This document shows, one piece after another, positions 35,486 through 43,437 of a stretch of DNA of 64,000 nucleotides. Made by a program: the position numbers and the translations under genes. The notes beneath the pieces were generated by a model, which worked only from the letters and a program-made list of their open reading frames with translations, was not told the origin of the DNA and searched no databases. This stretch comes from Chryseobacterium sp. (lineage in GTDB: Bacteria > Bacteroidota > Bacteroidia > Flavobacteriales > Weeksellaceae). Location of the stretch: contig JAITUA010000018.1 in assembly GCA_031286615.1 (NCBI GenBank), forward strand, positions 88,853 to 152,852, given 5' to 3'. Each line of letters starts with the position of its first letter. Within the stretch, counting starts at the first letter, position 1.

Positions 35486-36280
35486 ATGAAGAAACTGTTT
35501 ATTCTACTGCTATTGGTTTTTCTGGCAAAAATTAATGCTCAAATATATTCCGGAGAGGTATTTCTGAGAGACAACTCAATTTTATATCTCAATCAGGTAT
35601 ATGTCACTAACTTAAACACCCAGAAAACCGTTCTTACGGACTATAATGGTAATTTTAATATCCCTGCCAATACCGGAGATGTGATCCGGTTTACCTCTAT
35701 TGTTACTGAAAGAAAAGATATTAAGCTAACACCTCAATCAATGACACAAAAAAATCTGGTTGAGCTTAAAATTGCTTACTATGAAATTCAGGAAATTGTA
35801 CTCAGCAGGTTCAAACCTACCGGAAATCTTCGGTATGATGTCAATTCATTAAGAAAAGAAGATAAGGCATATGCTCTTAAAAAAGTAATCGGGCTTCCTG
35901 AACCGAAAGGTGACGGAACTCCTCCTGAACTTCCTGTTGCCGGATTACGAGATGGCGGCCTTACTTTCAGCCTTGAAAGCATTTATGATATCCTTTCCGG
36001 TGAGAGAAAGAAAAAACAGCGTTATCAGGCATACGAAAGAATGAACAGTTCCGTGGCGCAGATCAAAAACTATCTGGGGAAAGATTATTTCACAAGGTTT
36101 AAAATTCCTGAGAATTTAATTGATAACTTTCTTCAATTCGTTTATACTTCGGAAAATATTCAGGCTTATGTATTAGCAGGAAACTTTGAAGCCATAAAGG
36201 TTCCTATTGAAAAATATCTGCCAATCTATCAGAAGAGACTTAGAAGCTCACATCTTCAGGAAGTTGTAAGCAATAATTAG
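35486..36280 (+). CDS. Exported protein with carboxypeptidase-like regulatory domain
   Basis: The signal peptide covers residues 1-18 (ending KINA), giving a mature periplasmic or surface protein in a 264-residue precursor. Residues 20-95 (YSGEVFLRDNSILYLNQVYVTN, followed by TDYNGNFNIPANTGDVIRF) form a CarboxypepD_reg-like beta-sandwich as at the N-termini of many Bacteroidota outer-membrane proteins. The rest is helical with no barrel, so it is not a TonB-dependent receptor. It has its own -7 element and terminator. Function unknown. Confidence 0.7.
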   Translation: MKKLFILLLLVFLAKINAQIYSGEVFLRDNSILYLNQVYVTNLNTQKTVLTDYNGNFNIPANTGDVIRFTSIVTERKDIKLTPQSMTQKNLVELKIAYYEIQEIVLSRFKPTGNLRYDVNSLRKEDKAYALKKVIGLPEPKGDGTPPELPVAGLRDGGLTFSLESIYDILSGERKKKQRYQAYERMNSSVAQIKNYLGKDYFTRFKIPENLIDNFLQFVYTSENIQAYVLAGNFEAIKVPIEKYLPIYQKRLRSSHLQEVVSNN

Positions 36281-36302
36281 AAGAATAATTCAAATATTTA
36301 TA

Positions 36303-36338
36303 AATAATCCATGTTTTCACATGGATTATTTTTTTTTG
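36303..36338 (+). terminator. Terminator after the 35486 gene
   Basis: AATAATCCATG pairs with CATGGATTATT and is followed by a run of eight T. Confidence 0.85.
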
Positions 36339-36564
36339 ATACAAAGGGAAAATCCCCGGTATTCCCCGTCCACACTACATCCGATGCAGATTATTCAACT
36401 TTTATTACATATCATTCCTCAATATTCAAAAATATGCTTAATTTTATCTCACAAACAGGTGTTTAAAATAAAAACACTTGTATTTCGTTATCCAAATAAA
36501 AACTAACCGACCCAAAACGCAAATTAAGAGAGAAGCACCTATTTTTTTAACTTAAAATTAATTA

Positions 36565-37329
36565 ATGAAACAAGTACTTTTACTTCTTTGCTGTATGTTT
36601 TTCTTTACTATGTCTGCTCAAAAAAAAGGGAAAGACTATAGTAATATTCTGAAAAGTAATAATATCTATGAGATCAATGCTTTCTTAAGAGATGCCCATC
36701 CTGATGATCCCCGCAGGTCTGTCCTTAAACCAAGAGTAATGGAAATGATGAAGGAATATATCAAAAATGCACATCCTGCGGACCAAAAAGTAAAAGATAT
36801 GCAGGAAATGCTTGCTATGCTGAGGAGAAGGCCTTCCACAAAGATCACTTTTGATGAAATGAATGCTATCATCAAACAGAAGCAGATAGCAAAATATAAG
36901 GCAGAACTGGCAGCAAAACAACCTACTACCGTTTATACTCCAAGTACTGCACAGAATACATATGTTGTAAATGCAGCAGCCAATACAGCAATTCCAAATG
37001 CAGAAGCTGAAGAATTTAACATGCTGATGGCAGTTTCTCCCGTAGAACACAAAAATAAGACTGTAAAAATCCTCAACTCTTTATTTGATAATGACCCCAA
37101 TGCTAAAGAATGCATCGTCCTGATTCAAAATAAATCCGATTGTAATATCATCGTAAGAATGGAAGGTGTAGGGACTACCAAATACAGACTTGCTGTTCCC
37201 GCTCAGGGGGAAGGCTCCATTGTTATAGAAAAGGGACAATATCTTTTCACCAGTTTGGTTTGTGGAGCCCAATATGCATCACAAAAGACAATACAAAGGC
37301 CTATTATGGTGGCTTTAGGTAGTCAATAG
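36565..37329 (+). CDS. Exported protein of the four-member family (DUF6759-like)
   Basis: This is a 254-residue precursor with a signal peptide (FFFTMSAQ). An N-terminal module reads ILKSNNIYEINAFLRDAHP then DDPRRSVLKPRV. A basic helical middle (about 50-120) follows. The C-terminal module has IQNKSDCNIIVRMEG, AVPAQGEGSIVIEKGQY and LVCGAQYASQKTI. The N-terminal HPDDP-SVLKP motif is shared with the protein at 38124, the C-terminal module with all four paralogues. It lies upstream of trmB, separated by a hairpin. Role unknown. Confidence 0.7.
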   Translation: MKQVLLLLCCMFFFTMSAQKKGKDYSNILKSNNIYEINAFLRDAHPDDPRRSVLKPRVMEMMKEYIKNAHPADQKVKDMQEMLAMLRRRPSTKITFDEMNAIIKQKQIAKYKAELAAKQPTTVYTPSTAQNTYVVNAAANTAIPNAEAEEFNMLMAVSPVEHKNKTVKILNSLFDNDPNAKECIVLIQNKSDCNIIVRMEGVGTTKYRLAVPAQGEGSIVIEKGQYLFTSLVCGAQYASQKTIQRPIMVALGSQ

Positions 37330-37352
37330 CCTCAATCATAAACGGATTATCT

Positions 37353-37380
37353 CTCTGTCTTTTACCTTCAAAAGACAGAG
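37353..37380 (+). terminator. Hairpin between the 36565 gene and trmB
   Basis: CTCTGTCTTTT pairs perfectly with AAAAGACAGAG around a six-base loop. Only a weak T tract follows, so termination may be partial. Confidence 0.6.
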
Positions 37381-37399
37381 ATTCTCCATAAATTTTCAC

Positions 37400-37407
37400 T
37401 ATTTTTG
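37400..37407 (+). promoter_or_regulatory. -7 element of trmB
   Basis: TATTTTTG followed by CAC lies 18 bases before ATG 37426 and overlaps the in-frame TTG at 37405, so the ATG is the better start. Confidence 0.55.
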
Positions 37408-37425
37408 CACTCATTTTATAACTCA

Positions 37426-38103
37426 ATGGGCAAGAATAAATTAGCAAGATTTGCAGAAAACAAAATATTACCGAATGTAATCCAACCTACAAGGGAAGAC
37501 GCTTTACAAGGTTTTGAACTTAAGGGAAAATGGAGAGATAATTTCTTTAAAAATGACAATCCGATTGTATTGGAATTAGGTTGTGGAAAAGGAGAATATT
37601 CTGTAGGACTCGCAAAAACATTTCCTGAAAAAAACTTTATCGGAATTGATATTAAAGGAGCAAGATTTTGGTTTGGTGCCAAAGAAGCAGTTGATAACAA
37701 CATGACTAATGTCGCTTTTTTGAGATCACAAATCGAGCTTGTTGATCACTTTTTTGCTGAAAATGAAGTAGATGAAATCTGGATTACGTTCCCGGATCCG
37801 CAAATCAAATACAGAAGAACAAAGCACAGATTGACCCATCCTGATTTCTTGAACCGATATAAAAAGTTTCTGAAACCCGGCGGTATTATTCATCTAAAAA
37901 CCGATTCGGAATTCTTACATGGATACACACTGGGATATTTGCAGGGAACTGGTTATGAAATCATCAGTGCTCATCATGACATCTATGGAGCGCCAGAATA
38001 TGATCCTGGTACGGAGCACCTTAGAGATATCAAAACGTATTATGAAGAACTTTTCTCAGCGAAAGGAAAAACAATTACTTATATTAAATTCCGGATAAGC
38101 TGA
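37426..38103 (+). CDS. trmB: tRNA (guanine-46-N7)-methyltransferase
   Basis: This enzyme methylates G46 in the variable loop of tRNAs, using SAM. The 225-residue protein has the SAM-binding LELGCGKGEYSVGLA, FIGIDIKGAR and the TrmB signature WITFPDPQIKYRRTKHRL, followed by HLKTDSEFLHGY. I start at ATG 37426 because the seven codons upstream fall in the promoter. It sits between two genes of the exported paralogue family with no functional link. Confidence 0.95.
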   Translation: MGKNKLARFAENKILPNVIQPTREDALQGFELKGKWRDNFFKNDNPIVLELGCGKGEYSVGLAKTFPEKNFIGIDIKGARFWFGAKEAVDNNMTNVAFLRSQIELVDHFFAENEVDEIWITFPDPQIKYRRTKHRLTHPDFLNRYKKFLKPGGIIHLKTDSEFLHGYTLGYLQGTGYEIISAHHDIYGAPEYDPGTEHLRDIKTYYEELFSAKGKTITYIKFRIS

Positions 38104-38123
38104 TGAAGTAAAAATAACAATTG

Positions 38124-38831
38124 ATGAAAAAAAAATTTTTAACTGCTTTCTTTTTATTCTTCACATTTCTGTTTCCCAACCCAATATCTGCTCAGAAGAA
38201 AGGAAGTAAAGACATCCTGAAAAGCGTTGATATTAAAGAAATTGAAGAGTATATTAAGAACACCCATCCGGATGATCCGAAGAAAAGCGTGCTCAAACCT
38301 AAGCTTATCGCTTTAAAAAACGCAGAATGGACCAAAGGGTCCCGTACAGCTAAGCCGATGGAAGCAAGACCCATTATTTCCGATATTCCTAAAAGCATCA
38401 TGAGAAATTCTTATTCAGATGAAGCTGAGGAATTTAAAAAACTCATCGCTGAAACCTCTGCTGAGCACAAAGAAAAAATAGTGAAACTTCTGGATACAAT
38501 GTTCAATGAAGACATTACGCGAAAGGAAGCCATACTCTTATTCAAAAATAATTCAGACTGCAATATTGTACTGAGGATTGAAGGAAAAGGTTATTACAAT
38601 CTTGCCGTTCCTGCCCATGGAGAAAACTTTATTGTGATCAATAAGGGTCCATATGCGCTCAACAGTAATATCTGCGATATGAAATACACCTCCCAGAAAG
38701 ACATTAAAAAAAGTATATTTGTAACAATAGACAATCCAAAACAAGCAGGGGCTGAATTGAAATCCGTCCAAAAGGAACCAGTTCCAGAAAAACCTTCGAA
38801 AAAACAAAACTCAAAAAGTAAAATAGGATGA
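38124..38831 (+). CDS. Exported protein of the four-member family (DUF6759-like)
   Basis: This 235-residue precursor has a signal peptide (FLFPNPISAQ). The N-terminal module ILKSVDIKEIEEYIKNTHP then DDPKKSVLKPKL matches the 36565 protein. The C-terminal module FKNNSDCNIVLRIEG, AVPAHGENFIVINKGPY and NICDMKYTSQKDI is shared by all four. A Lys/Pro-rich tail follows. ATG 38124 is preferred over the TTG one codon before. Its TGA stop overlaps the next ATG (ATGA), so the two are translationally coupled. Function unknown. Confidence 0.7.
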   Translation: MKKKFLTAFFLFFTFLFPNPISAQKKGSKDILKSVDIKEIEEYIKNTHPDDPKKSVLKPKLIALKNAEWTKGSRTAKPMEARPIISDIPKSIMRNSYSDEAEEFKKLIAETSAEHKEKIVKLLDTMFNEDITRKEAILLFKNNSDCNIVLRIEGKGYYNLAVPAHGENFIVINKGPYALNSNICDMKYTSQKDIKKSIFVTIDNPKQAGAELKSVQKEPVPEKPSKKQNSKSKIG

Positions 38832-39268
38832 AAAAACTATTAGCCTTTACCGGAATTTCATTGATTCTTGCCAGTTGTAATGTAAATTACAGCAGCTACC
38901 CTGGAAGAACCTCCTACCCTTCCTCTACCAGTAATTCAGGTAACAGAGCCAATACAGAAAGAGAATATAATGAACTTATAAAGACCTATAAACCGGAAAC
39001 CGCAGATGTTCTTAATGATCTTCTTAACAGCGATGATCCGAAAAATCCTAAGACCTCTATTTCAGTAGAAAATAAATCTCCATGTAATATGGTCCTTACG
39101 GTAAGCGGGAATAATTTCTTCAAGAAAATCCCAATCGGGGCAGGAAAAATAGGATATACAATGGTTCCTAAAAATCAAAACTACAGACTATCCGGAGTTT
39201 TATGCAATTCGGCCTATCAGTCTACAAAGTTTGTCACCACTTCCTATTCTATAAAACTTTCAAACTAA
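38828..39268 (+). CDS. Short lipoprotein of the four-member family
   Basis: This is a 146-residue lipoprotein. Its signal peptide ends at lipobox LASC (Cys17), followed by a Ser/Tyr/Thr-rich linker (YPSSTSNSGNR). It keeps only the C-terminal family module: ISVENKSPCNMVLTVSG, PIGAGKIGYTMVPKNQNY and VLCNSAYQSTKFV. It lacks the HPDDP module of its partner. The ATGA overlap with the preceding gene suggests that the two products work together, one soluble and one lipid-anchored. Confidence 0.7.
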   Translation: MKKLLAFTGISLILASCNVNYSSYPGRTSYPSSTSNSGNRANTEREYNELIKTYKPETADVLNDLLNSDDPKNPKTSISVENKSPCNMVLTVSGNNFFKKIPIGAGKIGYTMVPKNQNYRLSGVLCNSAYQSTKFVTTSYSIKLSN

Positions 39269-39273
39269 CATAC

Positions 39274-39300
39274 AACCCGCAGGATTCTGTGGGTTTTTAT
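39274..39300 (+). terminator. Terminator after the exported-family pair
   Basis: ACCCGCAG pairs with CTGTGGGT and is followed by T-rich sequence. Confidence 0.75.
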
Positions 39301-39504
39301 TTTAATTAAAGTAGTTTTCTCTTGATTAAAAACTTAGGAATTGGGCTAAGATCAATTAATAGGAAATACAAATTTTTTGGATACTGTAACGGAGAGATAT
39401 GCTGCAGGCATATTCAGAATAATACACACTTGTTCTAGCACAGGCTTGTATCTATATTATATAAGATTCAAAAAAAAATAAATTCCTTCCATTCTATACC
39501 AATA

Positions 39505-39535
39505 AAAAAACGCTGGACCTAAATCCAGCGTTTTT
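39505..39535 (-). terminator. Terminator of the rplM-rpsI-rpsB operon
   Basis: AAAAACGCTGGA pairs with TCCAGCGTTTTT, with A/T tracts on both sides. It lies 24 bases after the rpsB stop. Consistent with rpsB now ending its operon without tsf. Confidence 0.85.
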
Positions 39536-39558
39536 CCTATATTAAAGAAAATCTTTAA

Positions 39559-40320
39559 TTATTCTGCATCAAAGTCAGCATCTTTATCAGCAGATACTAC
39601 TTCTCCTTCTTCTTTAGATTTTTCTTTATCAGCTTTTCTTTGAGACTGACCTTCTTTGATAGATTCTGAAACAATGCTCAAGATCATATCGATAGATTTA
39701 GAAGCATCATCGTTTCCTGGGATAACGAAGTCAACTTTTCTAGGGTCAGAGTTTGTATCAACAATACCGAAAACTGGAATACCTAATTTCTTAGCTTCAG
39801 TTACAGCGATGTGTTCTCTCAAGATATCTACAACGAAGATTGCAGAAGGAAGACGAACCATGTCAGAGATAGAACCTAAGTTCTTTTCTAAGTTAGCTCT
39901 TTGTCTGTCAACTTGTAATCTTTCTTTTTTAGATAAAGTTTCGAACGTACCGTCTTTTTTCATTTTGTCGATAGCATTCATCTTCTTTACAGCCTTTCTG
40001 ATAGTAACGAAATTCGTTAACATACCTCCTGGCCATCTTTCTGTAATATAAGGCATATTAAGTTCAGAAGCGTGTTTTGCAACAACTTCTTTCGCTTGCT
40101 TCTTAGTAGCTACGAAAAGAACTTTTTTACCTGCAGAAGTTAATTTTTCTAAAGCGCTGCAAGCTTCATCTAATTTAACTGCTGTTTTATGTAAGTCTAC
40201 AATGTGAATACCGTTTTTCTCCATAAAAATGTATGGAGCCATATTTGGGTTCCACTTTCTAGTCATGTGACCGAAGTGTACGCCAGCCTCTAAAAGGTCT
40301 TTTACATTTGCTTTTGCCAT
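39559..40320 (-). CDS. rpsB: 30S ribosomal protein S2
   Basis: This is the small-subunit protein at the back of the 30S head. The 253 residues contain the family's GVHFGHMTRKWNPNM, the hallmark RWPGGMLTNF and GIVDTNSDP(RKVDFVIPGND). It ends in an acidic Glu/Asp tail typical of Bacteroidota S2. It is the third gene of rplM-rpsI-rpsB. Its usual downstream partner tsf is absent here and lies at 27738 on the other strand. Confidence 0.97.
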   Translation of the reverse strand: MAKANVKDLLEAGVHFGHMTRKWNPNMAPYIFMEKNGIHIVDLHKTAVKLDEACSALEKLTSAGKKVLFVATKKQAKEVVAKHASELNMPYITERWPGGMLTNFVTIRKAVKKMNAIDKMKKDGTFETLSKKERLQVDRQRANLEKNLGSISDMVRLPSAIFVVDILREHIAVTEAKKLGIPVFGIVDTNSDPRKVDFVIPGNDDASKSIDMILSIVSESIKEGQSQRKADKEKSKEEGEVVSADKDADFDAE

Positions 40321-40522
40321 GTTTTCTGTTTTTGTTAGTTTACTTTCCGTCTTTTAAACAATCAACAACTTCTTTAGATGGGAGAAGCGTTTGGATGCTA
40401 AACGTAACGGGCAATTTTGCTTTAAGCTTCAGGCAGTAAGCCATAGGCTTTGAAGCGAATTAAAAATTTTAATAAGTTTTTCAAAAAGCTTATTGCATAT
40501 TGCTTTAAGCTTATCGCAATTC
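40321..40522 (-). other. 202-bp spacer inside the ribosomal operon
   Basis: The spacer between rpsI and rpsB is unusually long. It contains the 13-base direct repeat TTGCTTTAAGCTT at 40417-40429 and 40500-40512, and several further AAGCTT/GCTTA words in both orientations. It could be a dispersed intergenic repeat or an RNA leader acting on rpsB. Confidence 0.5.
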
Positions 40523-40909
40523 TTAACGTTTTGAGAATTGGAATCTCTTTCTTGCTTTTTTCTGACCTGGCTTCTTTCTTTCCACCATTCTTGCGTCTCT
40601 TGTAAGTAAACCAGCTGGTTTCAATGCTAATCTGAATTCAGCGTTGATTTCGCATAAAGCTCTTGAAATACCTAATCTGATAGCTTCTGCCTGACCTGTA
40701 TTACCACCACCGAATACGTTTACGGTAACGTCATACTGACCAACAGTCTCAGAAAGGATAAACGGTTGGTTTAATTTGTAAACCATCACGTCTGTAGAGA
40801 AATATTCTTTAGCATCTTTACCGTTTACTGTAATAACACCAGAACCTGGTCTTACATAAACTCTTGCTACAGAAGTTTTTCTTCTTCCGATTTTGTGAAC
40901 TATAGACAT
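40523..40909 (-). CDS. rpsI: 30S ribosomal protein S9
   Basis: The 128-residue basic protein starts [22 protein letters not shown] and ends in [17 protein letters not shown], the arginine-ending tail that reaches the P-site tRNA. The [19 protein letters not shown] signature is conserved. It follows rplM by six bases, the standard L13-S9 pairing. Confidence 0.97.
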   Translation of the reverse strand: MSIVHKIGRRKTSVARVYVRPGSGVITVNGKDAKEYFSTDVMVYKLNQPFILSETVGQYDVTVNVFGGGNTGQAEAIRLGISRALCEINAEFRLALKPAGLLTRDARMVERKKPGQKKARKRFQFSKR

Positions 40910-40915
40910 AATTAA

Positions 40916-41371
40916 TTATTTAAATTCGTTAACATTAATTGTTTTAGGCTGTTGAGCTTCATGTTTGTGCTCAGTTCCTTCATATAAATAAAGGTTCTTA
41001 AGGATAGCAGCTCCTAATCTGTTTTTAGGTAACATACCTTTTACAGATTTCTCTAATACCTTTAAAGAATCTTTCTTTTGAAGTTCAGCCGCAGTCATAG
41101 ACTTCTGTCCACCAGGGTATCCTGTATGCCAGATATAAGTCTTATCAGCCCACTTGTTTCCGGAAAGTGTAATTTTCCCAGCATTCAAAACGATCACGTT
41201 ATCACCACAATCTACGTGAGGTGTAAAGTTCGTTTTGTGCTTACCTCTCAAAATCTTTGCAACCGTAGAAGCTAATCTACCTAACGGCTGTCCTTCAGCG
41301 TCTACCACAACCCATTCTTTATTCGCAGTAGCTTTGTTCGCTGAAACAGTTTTGTAACTTAATGTATTCAC
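40916..41371 (-). CDS. rplM: 50S ribosomal protein L13
   Basis: This is an early-assembling large-subunit protein of 151 residues. It has WVVVDAEGQPLGRLASTVAKIL, GDNVIVLNAGKI and the KGMLPKNRLG motif of L13. It is the first gene of the minus-strand rplM-rpsI-rpsB operon. The leader upstream carries a consensus promoter and a small hairpin. Confidence 0.97.
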   Translation of the reverse strand: MNTLSYKTVSANKATANKEWVVVDAEGQPLGRLASTVAKILRGKHKTNFTPHVDCGDNVIVLNAGKITLSGNKWADKTYIWHTGYPGGQKSMTAAELQKKDSLKVLEKSVKGMLPKNRLGAAILKNLYLYEGTEHKHEAQQPKTINVNEFK

Positions 41372-41400
41372 ACGTTTTAGTTAAAGATTAAACATAATTT

Positions 41401-41416
41401 ACCCCTAAAAGGGTGT
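41401..41416 (-). promoter_or_regulatory. Leader hairpin of rplM mRNA
   Basis: ACACCC pairs with GGGGT across a TTTTA loop, starting just after the predicted transcription start and about 30 bases before the rplM ATG. It is a candidate autoregulatory ribosomal-protein leader; no T run follows. Confidence 0.35.
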
Positions 41417-41417
41417 G

Positions 41418-41446
41418 CAAAGGTACAAATTATTTTTGTAACCCAA
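41418..41446 (-). promoter_or_regulatory. Promoter of the rplM operon
   Basis: On the minus strand TTG (41444-41446) is separated by 18 bases from TACCTTTG (41418-41425), a clear TTG-N18-TAnnTTTG promoter. Confidence 0.65.
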
Positions 41447-41719
41447 AAACATATTTTATTTTATCTATATAATCGGGTCTACACACCCCTATATCAATAG
41501 ATTTTAACACTATTATAATTTTGGCATGCATCTTGTAAATTGTTGTCGCGATGAAAAAAACGCCTGGAAGATTCTAAAAACACAAATGATACAGCAAAGA
41601 GTTTATTCCCTCAACTCTTTCTTTTATTAAATTTACTTTAAAGATTTCCGTAAAATACATTAATATAATTACAGTTTCATTGAAATAATTATATTTGCGT
41701 CAATTATATTCCATAATTC
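41447..41719. other. Intergenic region upstream of the DUF3667 gene
   Basis: A -7 element TATATTTG at 41690-41697 lies 23 bases before the ATG at 41720. A second one, TAATTTTG at 41516-41523, precedes a 34-codon ORF (41526-41630) of unknown status. No RNA gene was recognised. Confidence 0.45.
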
Positions 41720-42817
41720 ATGAGCCACGGAAAACTAAGAGATGATAAAACCTGCCTGAACTGCGGACATCAGGTTGATGAAAGTTTTTGCCCCCACTGC
41801 GGGCAAGAAAACATTGAAAGGCGACAGCCCTTCTATTTTCTTTTCACCCATTTTATTGAAGATTTCACTCATTATGACGGGCAGTTCTGGGGAACATTAA
41901 AAAACTTGTTATTTAAACCTGGCAAACTGACAAACACTTATCTCGAAGGAAAAAGACAGAAATTCGTGCCTCCTGTAAAGCTTTATATTTTCGTCAGTTT
42001 TATTACATTTTTCGTGTTTGCCCTTTTTCCTATGGTTAATATAGGCTCTCCTAAAGAGGAAAATATGAAAGAACATAATAAGACGAATCTTTTAAAAATC
42101 ATGAGCCCTGTCGGAAAACAAAAGCTTATAGACAGTATCAAAACAAAAAAACATCTGACTGAAAAGGATTCTCTTATCATTGAAGATCTAAAAGCAATTC
42201 CTGACTCTTCTGAAATAGAAGACATGCTGAGCATGGACAAAAAAATAGATCCGGACTTTAGCTTTGGAGAATATAAAACCAGAAAGGCTTATGATTCTGC
42301 TAAAGCCAAAAACCCCACATCTTTTAGTTTTATTGAAGCTCCCATCGTTCACAAATTCTTTGAGCTTAAAGAAAAAGGAGTTAAGAAAAAAGAAATTATT
42401 GCAGCGATGTTAGAAAAGTCTTTTCATAATCTCCCTAAAGCACTTTTTATCTATCTCCCTCTTTTTGCATTCTTTTTATGGTTTTTTCATAGTAAGAAAA
42501 AATGGTGGTACTTTGATCACGGAATTTTCACTCTGCATTACTTCTCGTTTTTACTGCTTACCATCTTATTCATATTCTTACTTTTAAAATTGACTGGCCT
42601 CACAGGATTCTGGCTGATTAATATCATTTTATATTTAACAATATCATTCTTGTCATTATACACTATGGCCTATTTCTTTATTGCTCACAGGCGGGTTTAT
42701 CGAGCCCATGGTTTGGTAAGCATCATTGTCGGGATAATATTATTCACCATTAACTTTATTGCATTCATGTTTTTACTTTTAGGTCTTGCCCTAATAAGTT
42801 TCATGATGATTCATTAA
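41720..42817 (+). CDS. DUF3667 membrane protein with N-terminal zinc ribbon
   Basis: The 365-residue protein starts with two CxxC pairs (CLNCGH and CPHCGQ, about residues 13-33), a zinc ribbon. It continues with the DUF3667 sequence FIEDFTHYDGQFWGTLKNLL followed by FKPGKL. A first membrane helix lies at about 88-107, a polar charged loop at about 115-230, then four further hydrophobic segments (about 240-360). It is an inner-membrane protein of unknown function, common in Bacteroidota. It converges with the small membrane protein gene on a shared terminator. Confidence 0.82.
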   Translation: MSHGKLRDDKTCLNCGHQVDESFCPHCGQENIERRQPFYFLFTHFIEDFTHYDGQFWGTLKNLLFKPGKLTNTYLEGKRQKFVPPVKLYIFVSFITFFVFALFPMVNIGSPKEENMKEHNKTNLLKIMSPVGKQKLIDSIKTKKHLTEKDSLIIEDLKAIPDSSEIEDMLSMDKKIDPDFSFGEYKTRKAYDSAKAKNPTSFSFIEAPIVHKFFELKEKGVKKKEIIAAMLEKSFHNLPKALFIYLPLFAFFLWFFHSKKKWWYFDHGIFTLHYFSFLLLTILFIFLLLKLTGLTGFWLINIILYLTISFLSLYTMAYFFIAHRRVYRAHGLVSIIVGIILFTINFIAFMFLLLGLALISFMMIH

Positions 42818-42855
42818 TAAAAAAGAGGCTTCCCAATGTGAAAGCCTCTTTTTAT
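42818..42855. terminator. Bidirectional terminator
   Basis: AAAAAGAGGCTT pairs with AAGCCTCTTTTT; it serves both the DUF3667 gene and the convergent membrane protein gene. Confidence 0.85.
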
Positions 42856-43188
42856 TTATTTTCTTAATGACTTAGTTGCCCTAAAACTTGCTATCACATA
42901 ATAGGCGACAAACACCATAGAAAATTTTAGAATGGATGGAATAGCCAGTTCAAGTTTAAAAATTAAAGTACCTGCCACAACCAGAATAGCCATCACTACA
43001 AAAGACAGTCCCAGTTTTTTAGCCAATGTAAAATCCGGAGTATCCAAATAATAAGCAATGCCCCAGGCTGCACCAAAAGCAATAGCATAATAGAACTCCA
43101 AACCGATATTCTCTGAACTTAAAAAGAAATAATTAATAAGGAAACTTACGATAGTTCCCAATGTGAAATATATTAAAGCTTTTTGCAT
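42856..43188 (-). CDS. Small integral membrane protein
   Basis: The 110-residue protein has about four hydrophobic segments (near 4-22, 30-48, 57-77 and 84-102) and a basic C-terminus (RATKSLRK). No catalytic motif is seen. I start at ATG 43188; a longer reading to 43317 runs across the TACTTTTG -7 element at 43207-43214 and is not supported. It could be a small transporter subunit or a structural membrane protein; I do not recognise the family. Confidence 0.65.
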   Translation of the reverse strand: MQKALIYFTLGTIVSFLINYFFLSSENIGLEFYYAIAFGAAWGIAYYLDTPDFTLAKKLGLSFVVMAILVVAGTLIFKLELAIPSILKFSMVFVAYYVIASFRATKSLRK

Positions 43189-43402
43189 ATCTATAAAAAT
43201 ATTCTGCAAAAGTAGAAAATTTAATTTGACAATATAAAGATGAGCGTCTTTGAAAACAAAGCCACAGCAAGTTGTTTTAACTCTGTGGGTTCCCAACTTT
43301 CCGGGTACCCAACCCAAAAAGGGGATATATAATTAAATAAATCACATCAATCAATTGACAATCAAAAGAATAAAATCAAACACACGGTTCTTTTTTTATT
43401 GT

Positions 43403-43410
43403 TATATTTG
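43403..43410 (+). promoter_or_regulatory. -7 element of icmF
   Basis: TATATTTG lies 27 bases before the ATG at 43438. No cobalamin riboswitch-like structure is seen in the short leader. Confidence 0.5.
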
Positions 43411-43437
43411 AAAACTTAGAAACTTTCTAGAATTTTT

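Noticed and set aside
36321-36506. 61-codon ORF before the 36565 gene
   Set aside because: It overlaps the terminator T tract and shows no coding features.
43189-43317. 43-residue N-terminal extension of the small membrane protein
   Set aside because: It crosses the TACTTTTG promoter element and lacks coding character.
43318-43437. Cobalamin riboswitch before icmF
   Set aside because: The leader is short and AT-rich with no B12-box-like conserved sequence or complex hairpins.
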